Positions 29,044 through 41,682 of a stretch of DNA of 64,000 bases are shown piece by piece. The translations under genes were made by a program, and so were the position numbers. Numbering within the stretch: the first letter of the stretch is position 1; every line of letters starts with the position of its first letter. The notes below the pieces were generated by a model. It saw nothing but the letters and a program-made list of their open reading frames with translations, did not search any database and was not told the DNA's origin. The DNA comes from Corynebacterium sp. TAE3-ERU12. GTDB taxonomy: Bacteria; Actinomycetota; Actinomycetes; Mycobacteriales; Mycobacteriaceae. The DNA is taken from assembly GCF_019209905.1 (NCBI RefSeq), contig NZ_JAHUTM010000003.1, positions 248,001 to 312,000 on the forward strand, read 5' to 3'.

Positions 29044-29862
29044 ATGGTCAATTATTCCCGGCGGAGCCGCAATTTAAGGAACAACGGCACTACGACGCGC
29101 GCAATTATTGCGACTGCGGCCGTGGCCGGGCTGCTTGGTACCGGCGGCATCCTCGTCGGCAAGCTGGCTTTTGCGGAGGACACAGCGCAGCCTCCGGCGG
29201 CGGCATTGTCGACGCCCAATGCTGAGGACTGGGACCTGAACCATAAAATCCGCGATGCTGCCGGCAATCCGATCGCCAGCATTACGGATCCGATTTTTGT
29301 CAAAGATGACGGCCGGATGGGCGTGGCATTTGTGACAAAAAATACCTCGTCGTCGCCTATTTCCATTAAGGGCGTGATTTATGTGCGCCAGGGGGAGCGT
29401 GTTCTTGCCCAGATCCCGCTGCGCGCCACCTGGCACACCGCTATCTACCCCGGGGAGACGATGGTCATCTCTGAACCACCGGTACCCCTGCCTGATGAGC
29501 TGCGGGACGCAGACCCTGAATTTTGGGTCTCGCTCAGTGGCCGGTCGCACCCTCCGCAGTTGCCTGCCGACGCTATTTTCACCGGTTTCCGGTTCAATGA
29601 GGACAAGCCCGGTGCGACCGGGTCCATGGCCAATCCGGGACCACGTCTGTATATCAAGTCCGAGACCACCGTGCTGTGCGGAGCGGACCCGGAAACCAAT
29701 ACCGCCCAGGGGCTGGCCCACGGGATGGGCCCAACTGTCCGGGCCGGCGAGGCAGCACAATTCCAGATGGATGTGTGGGGCGATGTGCCGCCTAACGCGG
29801 AGGGTTGTATCGCGTCGGTATCCGATCGTTTACTTGACCCGCTCGACTCCGGCGACGAGTAG
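29044..29862 (+). CDS. Secreted or membrane-anchored protein of unknown function
   Basis: A 272-residue protein, the only plus-strand gene in the envelope region. A basic N-terminus (NYSRRSRNLRNN) precedes a single hydrophobic segment (TTRAIIATAAVAGLLGTGGILVG, about residues 17-38), so it is exported or anchored. The rest is polar and predicted beta-rich, with two cysteines in TTVLCGAD and EGCIAS that may pair. No family is recognised. The start ATG at 29044 lies 51 bases from the divergent GT87-like gene, so the two may share a regulatory region. Its 3' end overlaps the converging GT87-like gene at 29792. Confidence 0.7.
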   Translation: MVNYSRRSRNLRNNGTTTRAIIATAAVAGLLGTGGILVGKLAFAEDTAQPPAAALSTPNAEDWDLNHKIRDAAGNPIASITDPIFVKDDGRMGVAFVTKNTSSSPISIKGVIYVRQGERVLAQIPLRATWHTAIYPGETMVISEPPVPLPDELRDADPEFWVSLSGRSHPPQLPADAIFTGFRFNEDKPGATGSMANPGPRLYIKSETTVLCGADPETNTAQGLAHGMGPTVRAGEAAQFQMDVWGDVPPNAEGCIASVSDRLLDPLDSGDE

Positions 29863-31219
29863 TCGGCTCAGCGGCGGCGCGGTGTCGGCCGTGCCCAGGG
29901 CGCTGGGTACCCGCCGGTAACCCCGCCCGCTTCATCAGCATGGGGACTAAGAACAGGCCGAGGTAGGCCAACACGACGGCAAAGAAGCTGGCCTCGGGGA
30001 CCTCAAACATGGTGCCCGACGGCAACCGCTGGTCGGTAACGGAGAAGGCAACACGGGTCAGGAGTAATACCCCAATCAGAATCGGCAACACCAAAGCCGG
30101 TTTGCGCTGGGGTTGCGGCAAGTGCCACGCCACTGTGGTGTACAGCAGCACAGCCGGAAGCACCAGGGCCATATAGTGCGACCATGCGATGCTGGCAAAG
30201 ATTAATGGCCACATCAGTGCTGCGATGATGAGAACCGGGTAGCGCGCCTGCTTCGGTGCGGTGAGCGACACCGCCAATGCCACACAGATCACCAGCCAAC
30301 CAGCAGCCAGCGCCACCGCCCCCGTCCAGGCCGGTACCTCAAATAACGGCAAGCCGGGGATTTGAGCCCGTTCACCGAAGGCAAACCGACCGAGCACAGC
30401 GCTAAAGGACTGGTTGACGGGCTCGAGAACGATGCCCTCGGAAATAAAACGCAGGCGGCCGATCCACAGGCTGATCAGTTCATGGCCTGAGATGAAGTAG
30501 GTGGCCAGGCCGCATACTGCAGTCCAGCCGGCAGCCCACACGCCTGCTAGCCGTGTTTTACGGAACACCAGCAGCACCACCACCAGCGCCAATGGCGTTA
30601 ATTTAATGGTCGCCGCGATGGCGATAAGCGCCCCTGCAATAGCAGGGTGTTTGCGGGCCAAGGCAATACCGAGGATGGCGCAACCACCGATAATGGCGGA
30701 GTTCTGGCCGAGCCAGATTCCCAAGCGGATCGGCTCACACAGCGACAAAGCAGCCAGCAGGGCAGCGACAACGTCGGGGCGCCAAAGGTCGATATTGGTG
30801 GCCTGGCGTACGAGCTCTACCGAGCCCCACACCATGGCAACGATGCCAAGCGTGATCAGCACCAAGTTCCAGGTCAAGAACCACTGGAAATCATGGCTGC
30901 CCGTCAGCGGCGCGGTGAGTTTGGCAATCAGCGGGTTATAGACGTAGGGGTGAATAAAGACGTTCGTAGCCCCCACTGCCTCTGCGGCATCGACCCACTC
31001 GTCGGAAGCGTCAATACGAGCGAAGTTGACGGGATCCATGCTGTACAGCAGCTCGGGGTACCCGTCGTGAATCACTCGCGAGCCAACAATCACGGCAGCG
31101 AAATCATCACCGGCTGCACGACCAAGCCAGGCGAAAATATGCAGCGGCACGAATAACGCAACCAGTGCCCAGGCCCACGTCCCTGGGCTCCGACGGGCCG
31201 ACACCTCAATGGCTGACAC
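29792..31219 (-). CDS. Second GT87-like (DUF2029) polytopic glycosyltransferase
   Basis: A 475-residue GT-C-type membrane protein with about ten hydrophobic segments. FIHPYVYNPLIAKL, LSLCEPIRLGIWLGQNSAIIGG and IAATIKLTPLALV match the conserved loops of the DUF2029/GT87 family, as in its neighbour at 27487-28992; sequence identity between the two looks low. The last 40 residues are basic and low in complexity, and this tail overlaps the opposing secreted-protein gene by 71 bases. Starts with ATG at 31219, two bases after glf, so it is translated right after the mutase. Substrate unknown. Confidence 0.85.
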   Translation of the reverse strand: MSAIEVSARRSPGTWAWALVALFVPLHIFAWLGRAAGDDFAAVIVGSRVIHDGYPELLYSMDPVNFARIDASDEWVDAAEAVGATNVFIHPYVYNPLIAKLTAPLTGSHDFQWFLTWNLVLITLGIVAMVWGSVELVRQATNIDLWRPDVVAALLAALSLCEPIRLGIWLGQNSAIIGGCAILGIALARKHPAIAGALIAIAATIKLTPLALVVVLLVFRKTRLAGVWAAGWTAVCGLATYFISGHELISLWIGRLRFISEGIVLEPVNQSFSAVLGRFAFGERAQIPGLPLFEVPAWTGAVALAAGWLVICVALAVSLTAPKQARYPVLIIAALMWPLIFASIAWSHYMALVLPAVLLYTTVAWHLPQPQRKPALVLPILIGVLLLTRVAFSVTDQRLPSGTMFEVPEASFFAVVLAYLGLFLVPMLMKRAGLPAGTQRPGHGRHRAAAEPTTRRRSRAGQVNDRIPTRYNPPR

Positions 31220-31221
31220 GA

Positions 31222-33416
<2,195 letters not shown>

Positions 33417-34346
33417 GAGCAAGGCGTTTACGTTCCCGCTCTTCAGCGTCCTGCTGATCGGCGAGTTCCTTCGTGGGCGCGGAACCACCCAGGCGCTGCG
33501 GCATCCACTCCAGGCCGGGCTCAAAAGCGCCGTAGCGCTCAATATAGTCCTGCTTGAGCTGGTCATACTGGGCTTCCATAGCGCTGTGCAGCTGCTTGGT
33601 GGACTCCACCGCATCCGAGCCCGGCGCAATGGCCTCACCGACGCGGATCCACACCGGCACCGGGCAGCGACCCAGGTGCTTCTTCCCGCCCTTGGTCCAC
33701 ACCCGCTGGGAACCAAAAATAGTCACCGGGATCAGCGGCACACCGGCATCCCGGGCGATGCGGGCAGCACCGGTTTTGAAGTCCTTCAGCTCGAAGGAAC
33801 GAGAAATCGTGGCCTCGGGGAAGATCCCCACCAACTGGCCCAGGCGCAGCCGCTCAATAGCGATCTTCATTGAGTCCGCACCGGCGTGCCGGTCGACGGG
33901 AATATGCTTCATCTTGCGCATTAAGGGGCCAGCGATCTTGTTCTCGAAGATCTCCGTCTTGGCCATAAAACGCACCAGGCGGCCGCCGTTGAGGTAGGCC
34001 GGGATTCCGGCGTAGACGAAATCGAAGTACCCGGTGTGGTTGACGACAATCATCGCGCCACCATTGCTGGGGTAGTTCTCTGCGCCCTCCACGGTTATTT
34101 CGAGGCCTTGGGCCTGCATATACCGGCGGGCGAGACGAATAATGCCGAGATAGAACCAATCGCCCTTCTCCTTGGGGTGCGGAGTGGGGTTGAAGCTCGT
34201 GGGCACGACAAACCCATAATGGCGGCGAAAACCAGCCGGCGTCGATTTCATGCGTTTCTCCTCGATGGCGTGCACTCAACAGTGACGAATAGGGTTCAGC
34301 AATAGCTTATTACGCTTGCCACCAAAACGTCTTTGTGGGTGTGTGC

Positions 34347-35606
34347 TTATTTCACCGGCTCGAGTACGTCACGGCCCACAAACGGGCGCAGCGCCTCGGG
34401 TACCACCACGGAACCATCCGCCTGCTGGTGATTCTCCAAAATCGCCACCAACCAGCGAGTTGTTGCCAAAGTGCCATTAAGGGTGGCGCAGAACTGGGAC
34501 TTACCGTTGTCATCGCGGTACCGGATCTTCAAACGCCGGGCCTGGAAGGTGGTGCAGTTCGACGTTGAGGTCAATTCCCGGTAGGTCTTCTGGGCCGGAA
34601 CCCAGGCCTCAGTGTCGAATTTGCGGGCCGCCGAGGAACCAAGATCCCCGCCGGCAACGTCGATAATGCGGTACGGCACCTCCACCGCGGCCAGCATCTC
34701 ACGCTCCATATCGAGCAGCTTCTGATGCTCGGCGACAGCGTCCTCCGGCTTGCAGTAGGAGAACATCTCCAGCTTGTCGAACTGGTGCACCCGCAAAATA
34801 CCGCGAGTGTCCTTGCCATAAGAACCGGCCTCACGGCGGAAGCAGGAGGACCACCCGGCATAGCGCTTCGGCCCATCGGCAAGGTCAATGATCTCATCGG
34901 AGTGGTAACCGGCCAGGGCCACCTCCGAGGTGCCGACCAGGTACAGGTCATCCTCGGGCAGGTAGTAAATCTCGTCGGAATGCGCACCTAAGAAGCCGGT
35001 GCCCGCCATAGTCTCGGGGCGCACCAGAACCGGCGGCACCATGAGCGTGAAACCATTGGCGGCGGCCTTCTGCGAGGCCAACTGCAGCATGCCGAGCTGC
35101 AGCAAGGCACCAGCGCCGGTGAGGAAATAAAAACGGGAGCCGGACACCTTCGCGCCGCGCTCCATATCAATAAGGCCCAGCTTCTCGCCGAGTTCCAGGT
35201 GGTCCTTGGGCTCAAAATCGAAGTCCGGGATCTCACCGACATGTTCGAGGACTTCGAAATCATCCTCGCCGCCTGCAGGGGCGCCTGCGACGATATTGCC
35301 AAGCTGCATCTGCAACTCGGCGACCCGCTCATCAGCTTCGCGCTGCTCGGCCTCAGCGGCCTTGACCTTGTCGGAAAGCTTTTTGGCTTCTTCCAGCAGA
35401 GCTGGCCGGTCCTCCTTGCTGGCCTGGCCAATCTTCTTACCGAAGCCTTTATGCTCAGCGCGCAGCGAGTCGGCAGTCGAAATAGCCTCGCGTCGGCGCA
35501 CGTCGGCGTCGAGGAGCTGGTCGACCAGTTCGGGGTCTTCGCCACGGGTCCGCTGGGAATCGCGGACGATATCGGGGTTCTCGCGCAGGAATTTCAGATC
35601 AATCAC
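34347..35606 (-). CDS. serS: Seryl-tRNA synthetase
   Basis: A 419-residue class II aminoacyl-tRNA synthetase charging tRNA-Ser and, for selenocysteine users, tRNA-Sec. The N-terminal 100 residues form the antiparallel coiled coil that grips the long variable arm. Motif 2 is [25 protein letters not shown] near residue 255, and the motif 3 region holds [11 protein letters not shown] and [14 protein letters not shown]. Length is standard. It begins 40 bases upstream of the LysE-type gene, which reads the same way. The order serS, septum-formation protein, metallopeptidase, phosphatase, pheA matches Rv3834c-Rv3838c. Confidence 0.97.
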   Translation of the reverse strand: MIDLKFLRENPDIVRDSQRTRGEDPELVDQLLDADVRRREAISTADSLRAEHKGFGKKIGQASKEDRPALLEEAKKLSDKVKAAEAEQREADERVAELQMQLGNIVAGAPAGGEDDFEVLEHVGEIPDFDFEPKDHLELGEKLGLIDMERGAKVSGSRFYFLTGAGALLQLGMLQLASQKAAANGFTLMVPPVLVRPETMAGTGFLGAHSDEIYYLPEDDLYLVGTSEVALAGYHSDEIIDLADGPKRYAGWSSCFRREAGSYGKDTRGILRVHQFDKLEMFSYCKPEDAVAEHQKLLDMEREMLAAVEVPYRIIDVAGGDLGSSAARKFDTEAWVPAQKTYRELTSTSNCTTFQARRLKIRYRDDNGKSQFCATLNGTLATTRWLVAILENHQQADGSVVVPEALRPFVGRDVLEPVK

Positions 35607-35645
35607 GTTCGTCAGGTTACCTGCCCGCTGACCCGTTCGGCAGCG

Positions 35646-36311
35646 CTAGGCGACAACGTGACTGGTAATGGTGTGCGCAACCTCCACCAGCAATGCCAGC
35701 GAGAACACAATAAAGACCACACCAGCGACAATGTCGAACCACGGGCCCGCGCGCAGCATCTGCCGCCGCATTCGTTCCGTCGACACCGTCAGCGCTATCG
35801 CACTGAACCACACCAGCGCCGAACCCAACAGCGCGGCAATCAACCCGAACTGCAGCCATAGTGGCGGCGCGGAGGGCAGTATCGGGCCGATCACGGCAAT
35901 GAAGTAGACCAGGGCTTTCGGGTTGGACAGGTTGGTGAGCAAACCACGTCGGTAAGCACTGCCCAGCTTTCCGACGGCGGCGCTGCCCACCACCGGCGTG
36001 GCCCCGGCGGAGAGTTCCCGCACCCCCGTAATACCCGCGCGCAGGGCTGAATAACCTGCCCACGCCAAGTAGCTGGCCCCCAGAACAGAGATAACCCCAA
36101 AAAGGGCCGGTTGGGCGGCGAGCACCGCGGCGAGCCCGAACACAGTGAGACTGATCCACAGCACCAATGAGGTGACAATGCCCATGACTGCGGCCAGGGC
36201 GTGCCGACGTGAACGCGCCGCCAAGCGCAGCACTAACACCAGGTCCGGGCCGGGTGAGGCCATGCCGACGAAATTGATGAACATCAGCAGGCCGAAATCG
36301 GACCATGTCAT
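35646..36311 (-). CDS. LysE-family amino-acid exporter
   Basis: A 221-residue membrane protein with six hydrophobic segments and the LysE/RhtB signature GMASPGPDLVLVLRLAA near residue 15 plus LLTNLSNPKALVYFIA near the centre. Such proteins export amino acids or related solutes. Start ATG 36311 (MTWSDFGLL) fits the family; the open frame extends to 36335. It lies just upstream of serS on the same strand and could share its message. Substrate not predictable. Confidence 0.85.
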   Translation of the reverse strand: MTWSDFGLLMFINFVGMASPGPDLVLVLRLAARSRRHALAAVMGIVTSLVLWISLTVFGLAAVLAAQPALFGVISVLGASYLAWAGYSALRAGITGVRELSAGATPVVGSAAVGKLGSAYRRGLLTNLSNPKALVYFIAVIGPILPSAPPLWLQFGLIAALLGSALVWFSAIALTVSTERMRRQMLRAGPWFDIVAGVVFIVFSLALLVEVAHTITSHVVA

Positions 36312-36377
36312 GCCGCGGCAGTGTACCGGAGCCACCTACTGCCAGCAGACGTGGACTATGGGGCACAATGGGCGTCG

Positions 36378-37397
36378 ATGAACAACTCGGGTCGATACTC
36401 CAATGGATTACGCGGCGGCTGGGGCCTGCGCGCGGTGAGTGCTGCCATGCTTATTGGCGGCGGGATCACTGCGGCTACCGGCGGCGCGGATCTGCTCGGG
36501 GTGAACTCCCCGGCACCGACCCCGAGCGCAGTAGAGTCCACCCCCACCGCGGCCACGGACCCGTTCACCGCCGCCGAGGTGGGGCAATGCCTCAACTGGG
36601 AGGTCAAAAAGCAAGGGGAAACCACGGATTTCTCCATTGTCGACTGTGAGCGCCCACACCGCTATGAGGTGTCGAAGCGGGTGGACCTGTCCACACTGGA
36701 CCTGACGAAATCGATGTTCCCCAAGAACTCCCCGCAGCCTGATGCGGAGCAGGTCATTCAGTTGCGTGATGAGGTCTGCGCCGAGGCCACGACCCGGTAC
36801 CTCGACGGCCGGTTCGACCCATCGGGCATTTTGTCGATTGCCCCGATGCTGCCTCCGCAGAAAGCCTGGGAGTCCGGGGACCGCACCATGTTATGCGGGA
36901 TTCAGCGCCTCGACGATGACGGTGATGTCATCAAGCTCATTGGCCCAGCGCGAAAAATTGACCAGGCTGTGGTCTACGCCGCCGGGTTATGTGTCAGCAC
37001 TGATGAGCGCGGCTCCCTGATCAGCGCCAATTGTGGCGACCCGCACCTTTTTGAATCCGTTGGGGTCGTCGACCTGCGCGCCCAATTCGGTGATAACCCG
37101 CCCGATGAGCAGGCCCAAAATGAGTACCTCAGTGAGGAATGCACCAGCGCCGCGGTGAATTACCTCGGTGGCGGCGATATCGGCGATGACGCACTGTATA
37201 ACTCCACCCTCATCCCGTTCTGGTTGACGGTGAGTGAGCAGTCCTGGCGGTCTGGGTCGTACAGCACCACCTGCTGGCTGACGAAGGATGCTGGCGATTC
37301 CACTTTTTCCACCCTGCAGGGTTCGGTGCGTGAAGAATTCACCATTGATGGTGCCCCGCCGACGCCCCAACCACCACGCGGCCCCCGCCGTAATTAG
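36378..37397 (+). CDS. Septum-formation-family membrane protein (Rv3835-like)
   Basis: A 339-residue protein with one N-terminal hydrophobic segment (about residues 14-34) and a large extracytoplasmic part. That part has two related units with conserved cysteines: VGQCLNWEV, DCERPHRYEV, DEVCAEA, LCGIQR, then LCVSTDERGS, NCGDPHLFESVG, EECTSA, TCWLTKD. This duplicated Cys pattern is typical of the actinobacterial septum_form family. The start ATG 36378 is chosen over 36321, which would reach into the LysE promoter region. It precedes the metallopeptidase gene by 24 bases, as Rv3835 precedes Rv3836. Molecular function unknown. Confidence 0.85.
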   Translation: MNNSGRYSNGLRGGWGLRAVSAAMLIGGGITAATGGADLLGVNSPAPTPSAVESTPTAATDPFTAAEVGQCLNWEVKKQGETTDFSIVDCERPHRYEVSKRVDLSTLDLTKSMFPKNSPQPDAEQVIQLRDEVCAEATTRYLDGRFDPSGILSIAPMLPPQKAWESGDRTMLCGIQRLDDDGDVIKLIGPARKIDQAVVYAAGLCVSTDERGSLISANCGDPHLFESVGVVDLRAQFGDNPPDEQAQNEYLSEECTSAAVNYLGGGDIGDDALYNSTLIPFWLTVSEQSWRSGSYSTTCWLTKDAGDSTFSTLQGSVREEFTIDGAPPTPQPPRGPRRN

Positions 37398-37421
37398 TCA
37401 GCACGCCCCAAGGAGGCAATC

Positions 37422-37766
37422 ATGGTGACGGTCAGCAAAGAACGTTTCGATGAGCTTGTCGACGAGGCGATCGACGAGATTCCGCAGCGCTTCTTCTCGC
37501 ATATGCGCAATACCGTCATCATGGTCGAAGAGGTCAACCCGCACACACCAACCCTGATGGGCCTCTACGAGGGCGTGCCAATGACAAAACGGGTGGCCGG
37601 GGAGTTCAACCCGCCCGATGTGATCACCTTGTACCGGTCGGTGATTCAACGCGTCGCCCGGGACGAAGACGACCTGGTCGAACAGATCCGGGTAACCCTA
37701 TTGCACGAGGTGGGGCACCTTTTCGGCATGGAGGAAGAAGACCTGGATCGGCTGGGCTACGGCTAG
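37422..37766 (+). CDS. Zincin-type metallopeptidase family protein
   Basis: A 114-residue protein with the zinc-binding motif LLHEVGHLFG (HExxH-type, residues about 95-104) followed by an acidic stretch (MEEEDLDRLGYG). It is of the small PF06262-like family present across actinobacteria (Rv3836). No signal peptide, so cytoplasmic. Strong ribosome site AAGGAGG eight bases before ATG. Coupled in transcription with the septum-formation protein. Substrate unknown. Confidence 0.9.
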   Translation: MVTVSKERFDELVDEAIDEIPQRFFSHMRNTVIMVEEVNPHTPTLMGLYEGVPMTKRVAGEFNPPDVITLYRSVIQRVARDEDDLVEQIRVTLLHEVGHLFGMEEEDLDRLGYG

Positions 37767-37792
37767 CCACCAGCCAGTCGTAGCCGCAGGTT

Positions 37793-38500
37793 TTATCCCA
37801 AGCCGAGCACCGGAATATCGCCGTGGGTCTCACCCCAACTGGTGACCTTCCAGCTGCCGTAGCCCACTGGTTCGGCGGCGTCAGCCTTGGCACGCTGCAG
37901 CACGATTCGCCCCGTATTCGGCATCCGGTTCAGCACCACAAAATCACCATCAACCCCACCTAGGTGCTGGCCGACCAGGCGCATCGCGGCGCCGTGGGTG
38001 ACCACGGCCAGGGTTCCGCCCGGCGCGACAACCGCATCGTCGGCAAGCAATTTCTGCAGGGCGGCGAGGTAGCGATCCAGTACGTCCTGGCCGGATTCCC
38101 CACCCGGGGCCGGCTCCTCGGGCTCGCCATGTGTCCACTGTTGGAATAGGCGCAGGAAGTCACGGTGGGCGTCGATATCGGTGCGGCCCTCCAGCTCACC
38201 GGCGGATACTTCCTGCAGGTCCGCGGTGTGCCTGAGGTGAATATCGGGCCGACCGTGGTGGTGCATGGTCGCCACCGCCCCCACACCGGTCTGTCGGGCC
38301 CGCAGCGCCTGGGAGGTGACCAGGGTCTGCAGCGGCGTCCCGTAGTCCAGGAGTGTGGTGCCCAGCCGGCGGGCCTGGATGACCCCGGAGTCGGTCAGCG
38401 GTGCTCCCGGCAAGGCGGTGTCGAGCATCTTGGCGATATTGGCGTGGGTTTGTCCGTGTCGGATCAGGATCAGCCGGTCCGCGCCGGCGTATGTAGTCAT
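37793..38500 (-). CDS. Histidine phosphatase (phosphoglycerate-mutase fold)
   Basis: A 235-residue histidine phosphatase. The phosphohistidine motif is LILIRHGQTHANIAK (catalytic His15), with the second His in LAVVTHGAAMRLVG. Acidic proton donor region is EVSAGELEGRTD. The equivalent mycobacterial gene is Rv3837c. The substrate is not evident; members dephosphorylate small molecules or proteins. Its ATG shares one base with the pheA stop (TAATG), so it is co-translated with prephenate dehydratase. Confidence 0.88.
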   Translation of the reverse strand: MTTYAGADRLILIRHGQTHANIAKMLDTALPGAPLTDSGVIQARRLGTTLLDYGTPLQTLVTSQALRARQTGVGAVATMHHHGRPDIHLRHTADLQEVSAGELEGRTDIDAHRDFLRLFQQWTHGEPEEPAPGGESGQDVLDRYLAALQKLLADDAVVAPGGTLAVVTHGAAMRLVGQHLGGVDGDFVVLNRMPNTGRIVLQRAKADAAEPVGYGSWKVTSWGETHGDIPVLGLG

Positions 38501-39426
38501 TACCGTCGTCCCTCGTATAGGCCGTTTACCCAGGCCACGGATTCAGAAATATCTGGCGGGGGCGTGTCGGCTGCCGATAGGCGGCAGGCCGGCCACGACC
38601 CAAGGAAGCGTAGGTTCTCCGAATTGCGGTGCAATGCGGCCACCGCTCCCCACACTGGAGTTTCGGCCAGGTGGCCGATGATGTCGAGGTGAAAACGGTA
38701 CGAGCCCATAGTTTCTCTGGTGGGCCGCGATTCCACCCGGGAGAGGTTCACCCCACGTACCGCGAATTCGTTCATTGCGCCGAGCAGTGTGCCGGGCTGG
38801 TTGGGCAGGGTGAAGGAGACTCCGGTGCGGTCTTTGCCGGTGGGTTCGGGTAGCGGGCCGGGGGCGCCGACCAGGATGAATCGGGTTTGGGCGCCGCGTA
38901 CGTCGGCGACCCCGTCGGCAAGGCTGGTGAGTCCCAGCAGTTCGCCGGCGCGGGCGGTAGCCACACATGCATCGGTGGTGCCGTCGGCGACCATATGGGC
39001 GGCTGCTGCATTCGAGGGGGCGAAAATGACGTCCACACCGGGCAGATGCCGCGTCACCCAGTCCTTGACCTGGGGGTAGGCCACGGAGTGGGCGGCGAGG
39101 GTGCGTACCGATTCCTGCTTAATTCCGGTGCCGATGAGGATAGAGAACGACACCCCAACCTCGGTTTCGCGGTAGATCTGCAGCTCGGGGCCTTCGGTGA
39201 GTGCGTCGAAGGTGGAGGTGACGGGCCCGTCGACGCTGCTTTCGATGGCCACGCATGCGTAATCGGCCTCCCCGGTGCGCACTGCGGCCAGGGCGGCGAC
39301 GGGGCTGTCCACGGCGATGGCGGTGAGTTCGGCAACACCGCCGGGTATACCTCCGGTGGCGGCCATATCCAGCATGGCTTGTTCGGTGAAGGTGCCCGCC
39401 GGGCCGAGGTAGGTCACTGTCGTCAT
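38500..39426 (-). CDS. pheA: Prephenate dehydratase
   Basis: A 308-residue enzyme of phenylalanine synthesis, converting prephenate to phenylpyruvate. N-terminal PDT domain: [25 protein letters not shown], and the catalytic Thr region TRFILVG. The C-terminal ACT domain has [15 protein letters not shown] and the ESRPTRE motif that binds phenylalanine for feedback inhibition. Start ATG 39426 (MTTVTYLG); the longer frame to 39489 runs into the divergent amidase gene. It lies 61 bases from the divergent amidase start. Confidence 0.95.
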   Translation of the reverse strand: MTTVTYLGPAGTFTEQAMLDMAATGGIPGGVAELTAIAVDSPVAALAAVRTGEADYACVAIESSVDGPVTSTFDALTEGPELQIYRETEVGVSFSILIGTGIKQESVRTLAAHSVAYPQVKDWVTRHLPGVDVIFAPSNAAAAHMVADGTTDACVATARAGELLGLTSLADGVADVRGAQTRFILVGAPGPLPEPTGKDRTGVSFTLPNQPGTLLGAMNEFAVRGVNLSRVESRPTRETMGSYRFHLDIIGHLAETPVWGAVAALHRNSENLRFLGSWPACRLSAADTPPPDISESVAWVNGLYEGRR

Positions 39427-39487
39427 ACGCCCCAGCCTAAGTGGGCAGACCAGCCGCCGCAGCAGCAATGGCGCTACTATCCCGCCC

Positions 39488-40843
39488 ATGTCGTCTTTCC
39501 CGCCGCCGCAGGGTGGTCATCAGCGTGCCGACGCTGGTGCCGCCGCCCTGCTGGCGGCTGTTGCTGAGGATCGGTTAGACCCGCACACGCTGGTGGAGGC
39601 GACTCTGGCGCGGCTGCGGGCGGCGGGCGCGGGAACCCGGGGTGGCGTCGCGGCCACGGGCGTGGTGGAACTGTTGGCGGATTACGCCACCGCAACAGCC
39701 GGTGGGCTTGCCGACGCTACGGGCGTTGCTCGTGGTGACCTGTGGGGCTTGCCGGTGGGGATTAAGGATCTTTTCCCGATCGCTGGGGTGGCGTGCACGA
39801 TGGGTTCGCAGCACTTACGGCACATACCGACCCATACCGCCGCTGAGGTCCGCAGTGTGCTCGCTCGTGGCGCGGTGCCGGTTGCCACAACTGCGACCTC
39901 CGAGTTGGGCGCGACTGCCTATACCGAGCCCATTGGCCAGCCCGCCCCGGATAATCCTCTTTTCCCTGGGCGCACCCCGGGTGGTTCGTCGGGTGGTTCC
40001 GCGGTGGCGGTGGCCCGTGGGTTAGTTCCGGCCGCATTGGCATCCGATGGCGGCGGGTCGATTCGGGTTCCGGCGGCGGCGACGGGGATCATTGGGTTGA
40101 AACCGGCCCACGATATCCGCACCGGGGTGCTGTCCGCGACGGGTTTTTTAACCAGGTCATTGGCTGATTGTGCTGCGCTGCACCGGGTCCGCCACCCCAG
40201 TTCGCTTCCCCGTCGCAGGTTCCGGGTTGGGGTGAGCACGCGGCCTTTCCATGCTGAGGTCGAGGTGCAGGACTCGTGGCGTACAGCCGCGCTTTATGCC
40301 GCCGATCGGCTTAGTGCTGCCGGCCATGATGTTGTGCCACTGCCGGCGCCATACCGTGGTGACCCGCATGGCCCGGAGGGGGCGTTTACTGTTTTCACCG
40401 AGACGATCACCGGCGCACTGGCACAACTGCCGCAGGGGCAGTATTCGCCGATGGTGCAGTGGTTGCGTGAATGTGGCCATGCAGTGAGCCCAGAGCGGTT
40501 GCGTGCGCACCGGGATCGTCGGTTAGCCCTGGTGGCGCAGGTGCGCGCCCAGTGGCCGGTCGATATTGCCCTGACCCCCACCTTGGCTTTCGACCCACCG
40601 ACGGTGGGGGCGTTTAGCCAGCTCACCTGTGGCGCGGATTTCGCTGCACAGACCGCGTGGACCCCGTGGGCGACCTTGTGGAACCTCACCGGCTGGGCTG
40701 GGTTATCGATCCCCATTCCGGTGGCCGCCGCAGCTGGGGCGTCGGTGCACCTGGGGGCGGTGCGTGTCGGCGAGGAGGAGCTGCTGCAATTAGCCAGCGA
40801 CCTCATTGACCCCGACCAGCGGTGCGGTGTGGCCGGGGTTTAG
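39488..40843 (+). CDS. Amidase-signature family hydrolase
   Basis: A 451-residue amidase-signature enzyme. The catalytic Lys is in LPVGIKDLF, the Ser-cisSer-Lys core is [14 protein letters not shown], and [20 protein letters not shown] follows. It is shorter than GatA and is not next to gatC or gatB, so it is probably a stand-alone amidase rather than the tRNA amidotransferase subunit. The first 40 residues are Ala-rich. It converges on the fructosamine-kinase-family gene with a four-base overlap. Substrate unknown. Confidence 0.88.
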   Translation: MSSFPPPQGGHQRADAGAAALLAAVAEDRLDPHTLVEATLARLRAAGAGTRGGVAATGVVELLADYATATAGGLADATGVARGDLWGLPVGIKDLFPIAGVACTMGSQHLRHIPTHTAAEVRSVLARGAVPVATTATSELGATAYTEPIGQPAPDNPLFPGRTPGGSSGGSAVAVARGLVPAALASDGGGSIRVPAAATGIIGLKPAHDIRTGVLSATGFLTRSLADCAALHRVRHPSSLPRRRFRVGVSTRPFHAEVEVQDSWRTAALYAADRLSAAGHDVVPLPAPYRGDPHGPEGAFTVFTETITGALAQLPQGQYSPMVQWLRECGHAVSPERLRAHRDRRLALVAQVRAQWPVDIALTPTLAFDPPTVGAFSQLTCGADFAAQTAWTPWATLWNLTGWAGLSIPIPVAAAAGASVHLGAVRVGEEELLQLASDLIDPDQRCGVAGV

Positions 40844-41613
40844 ACGTAGCGTTGGGCGGTAGCTAGGGCTTGGCTGGCGTATCCGCCGCCGAAGAGCACC
40901 GCGTGCATCAGCACACCGTAGAGCTGGTGCAGGCCGATGCGTTCGGTGCGGCCGGCGGGAAGCGGGTGGACTTCTTCGTAGCCGCCGATGATGGCGTCAT
41001 AATGCGGGCAGCCGAACAGGCTCAGCATGGCTAAGTCTTCTTCCCGGTGGCCGCCGTGGGCTGCGGGGTCGATAAGGACTGCGCCCCAGTCATCCCACAT
41101 GAGGTTGCCCGACCACAGGTCACCGTGCAGGCGCGCTGCTGGGTCATCATCGTCGAATTCACCGTCGTGGAGACGCTGACACAACCGGTCAAAAACAGCC
41201 ATTTCCGCTGGTCCATAGACCCCACTGAGTTCGTCAAGGCAGGGCCGGATGCGGTCCTCCGCCCAGAATTCGCCGAACCGGGTACGTGGCTGCATGCGCA
41301 TGGGGCGCGGGTCGGACAGCGGCCCGAAGAACCCATCGCCGGACCAGCCTTGGGGTGGCGCACCGAACCCGTCGGCGCCGGCATTATGGGTGTGCGCCAG
41401 GCCGGCACCGAACTCCGCGGCGGCCTTGCGGGTGGGCTTGGTGGGGTGAATCCGCACTAATTGCAGGTGCTCCGCAGCGACTTTTTCGACCCGCACAACA
41501 CGGGCGCCACCGTCGTCATGCGCGGCCGCTAACCAGCGCAGACCAGCGGCTTCGCATTCGAAGAAGCCCTGGGGAACACCGGGGCGGGACTTGATGTAGC
41601 TGGCAGACGACAT
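40840..41613 (-). CDS. Fructosamine kinase family protein
   Basis: A 257-residue protein with the aminoglycoside/fructosamine kinase fold: [15 protein letters not shown] (catalytic Asp and metal-binding Asn) and [21 protein letters not shown], the DFG-equivalent region. The early part carries [12 protein letters not shown] with the conserved Glu. Family members phosphorylate fructosamines or ribulosamines to undo protein glycation. A little short compared with the usual 280-290 residues, mainly at the N-terminus. Start ATG 41613. Convergent with the amidase gene and divergent from the LCP gene. Confidence 0.88.
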   Translation of the reverse strand: MSSASYIKSRPGVPQGFFECEAAGLRWLAAAHDDGGARVVRVEKVAAEHLQLVRIHPTKPTRKAAAEFGAGLAHTHNAGADGFGAPPQGWSGDGFFGPLSDPRPMRMQPRTRFGEFWAEDRIRPCLDELSGVYGPAEMAVFDRLCQRLHDGEFDDDDPAARLHGDLWSGNLMWDDWGAVLIDPAAHGGHREEDLAMLSLFGCPHYDAIIGGYEEVHPLPAGRTERIGLHQLYGVLMHAVLFGGGYASQALATAQRYV

Positions 41614-41682
41614 GGCGCCAGGGTAGGTCAGTTCCTGGTGTCGACGCCGCCTAGTCGGGCGGGATCTTTTATTGTCGTGGTT

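Noticed and set aside
37755..37785. Small hairpin between the metallopeptidase and phosphatase genes as a terminator
   Set aside because: Only seven paired bases, a long loop, and a weak T run; part of it is coding.
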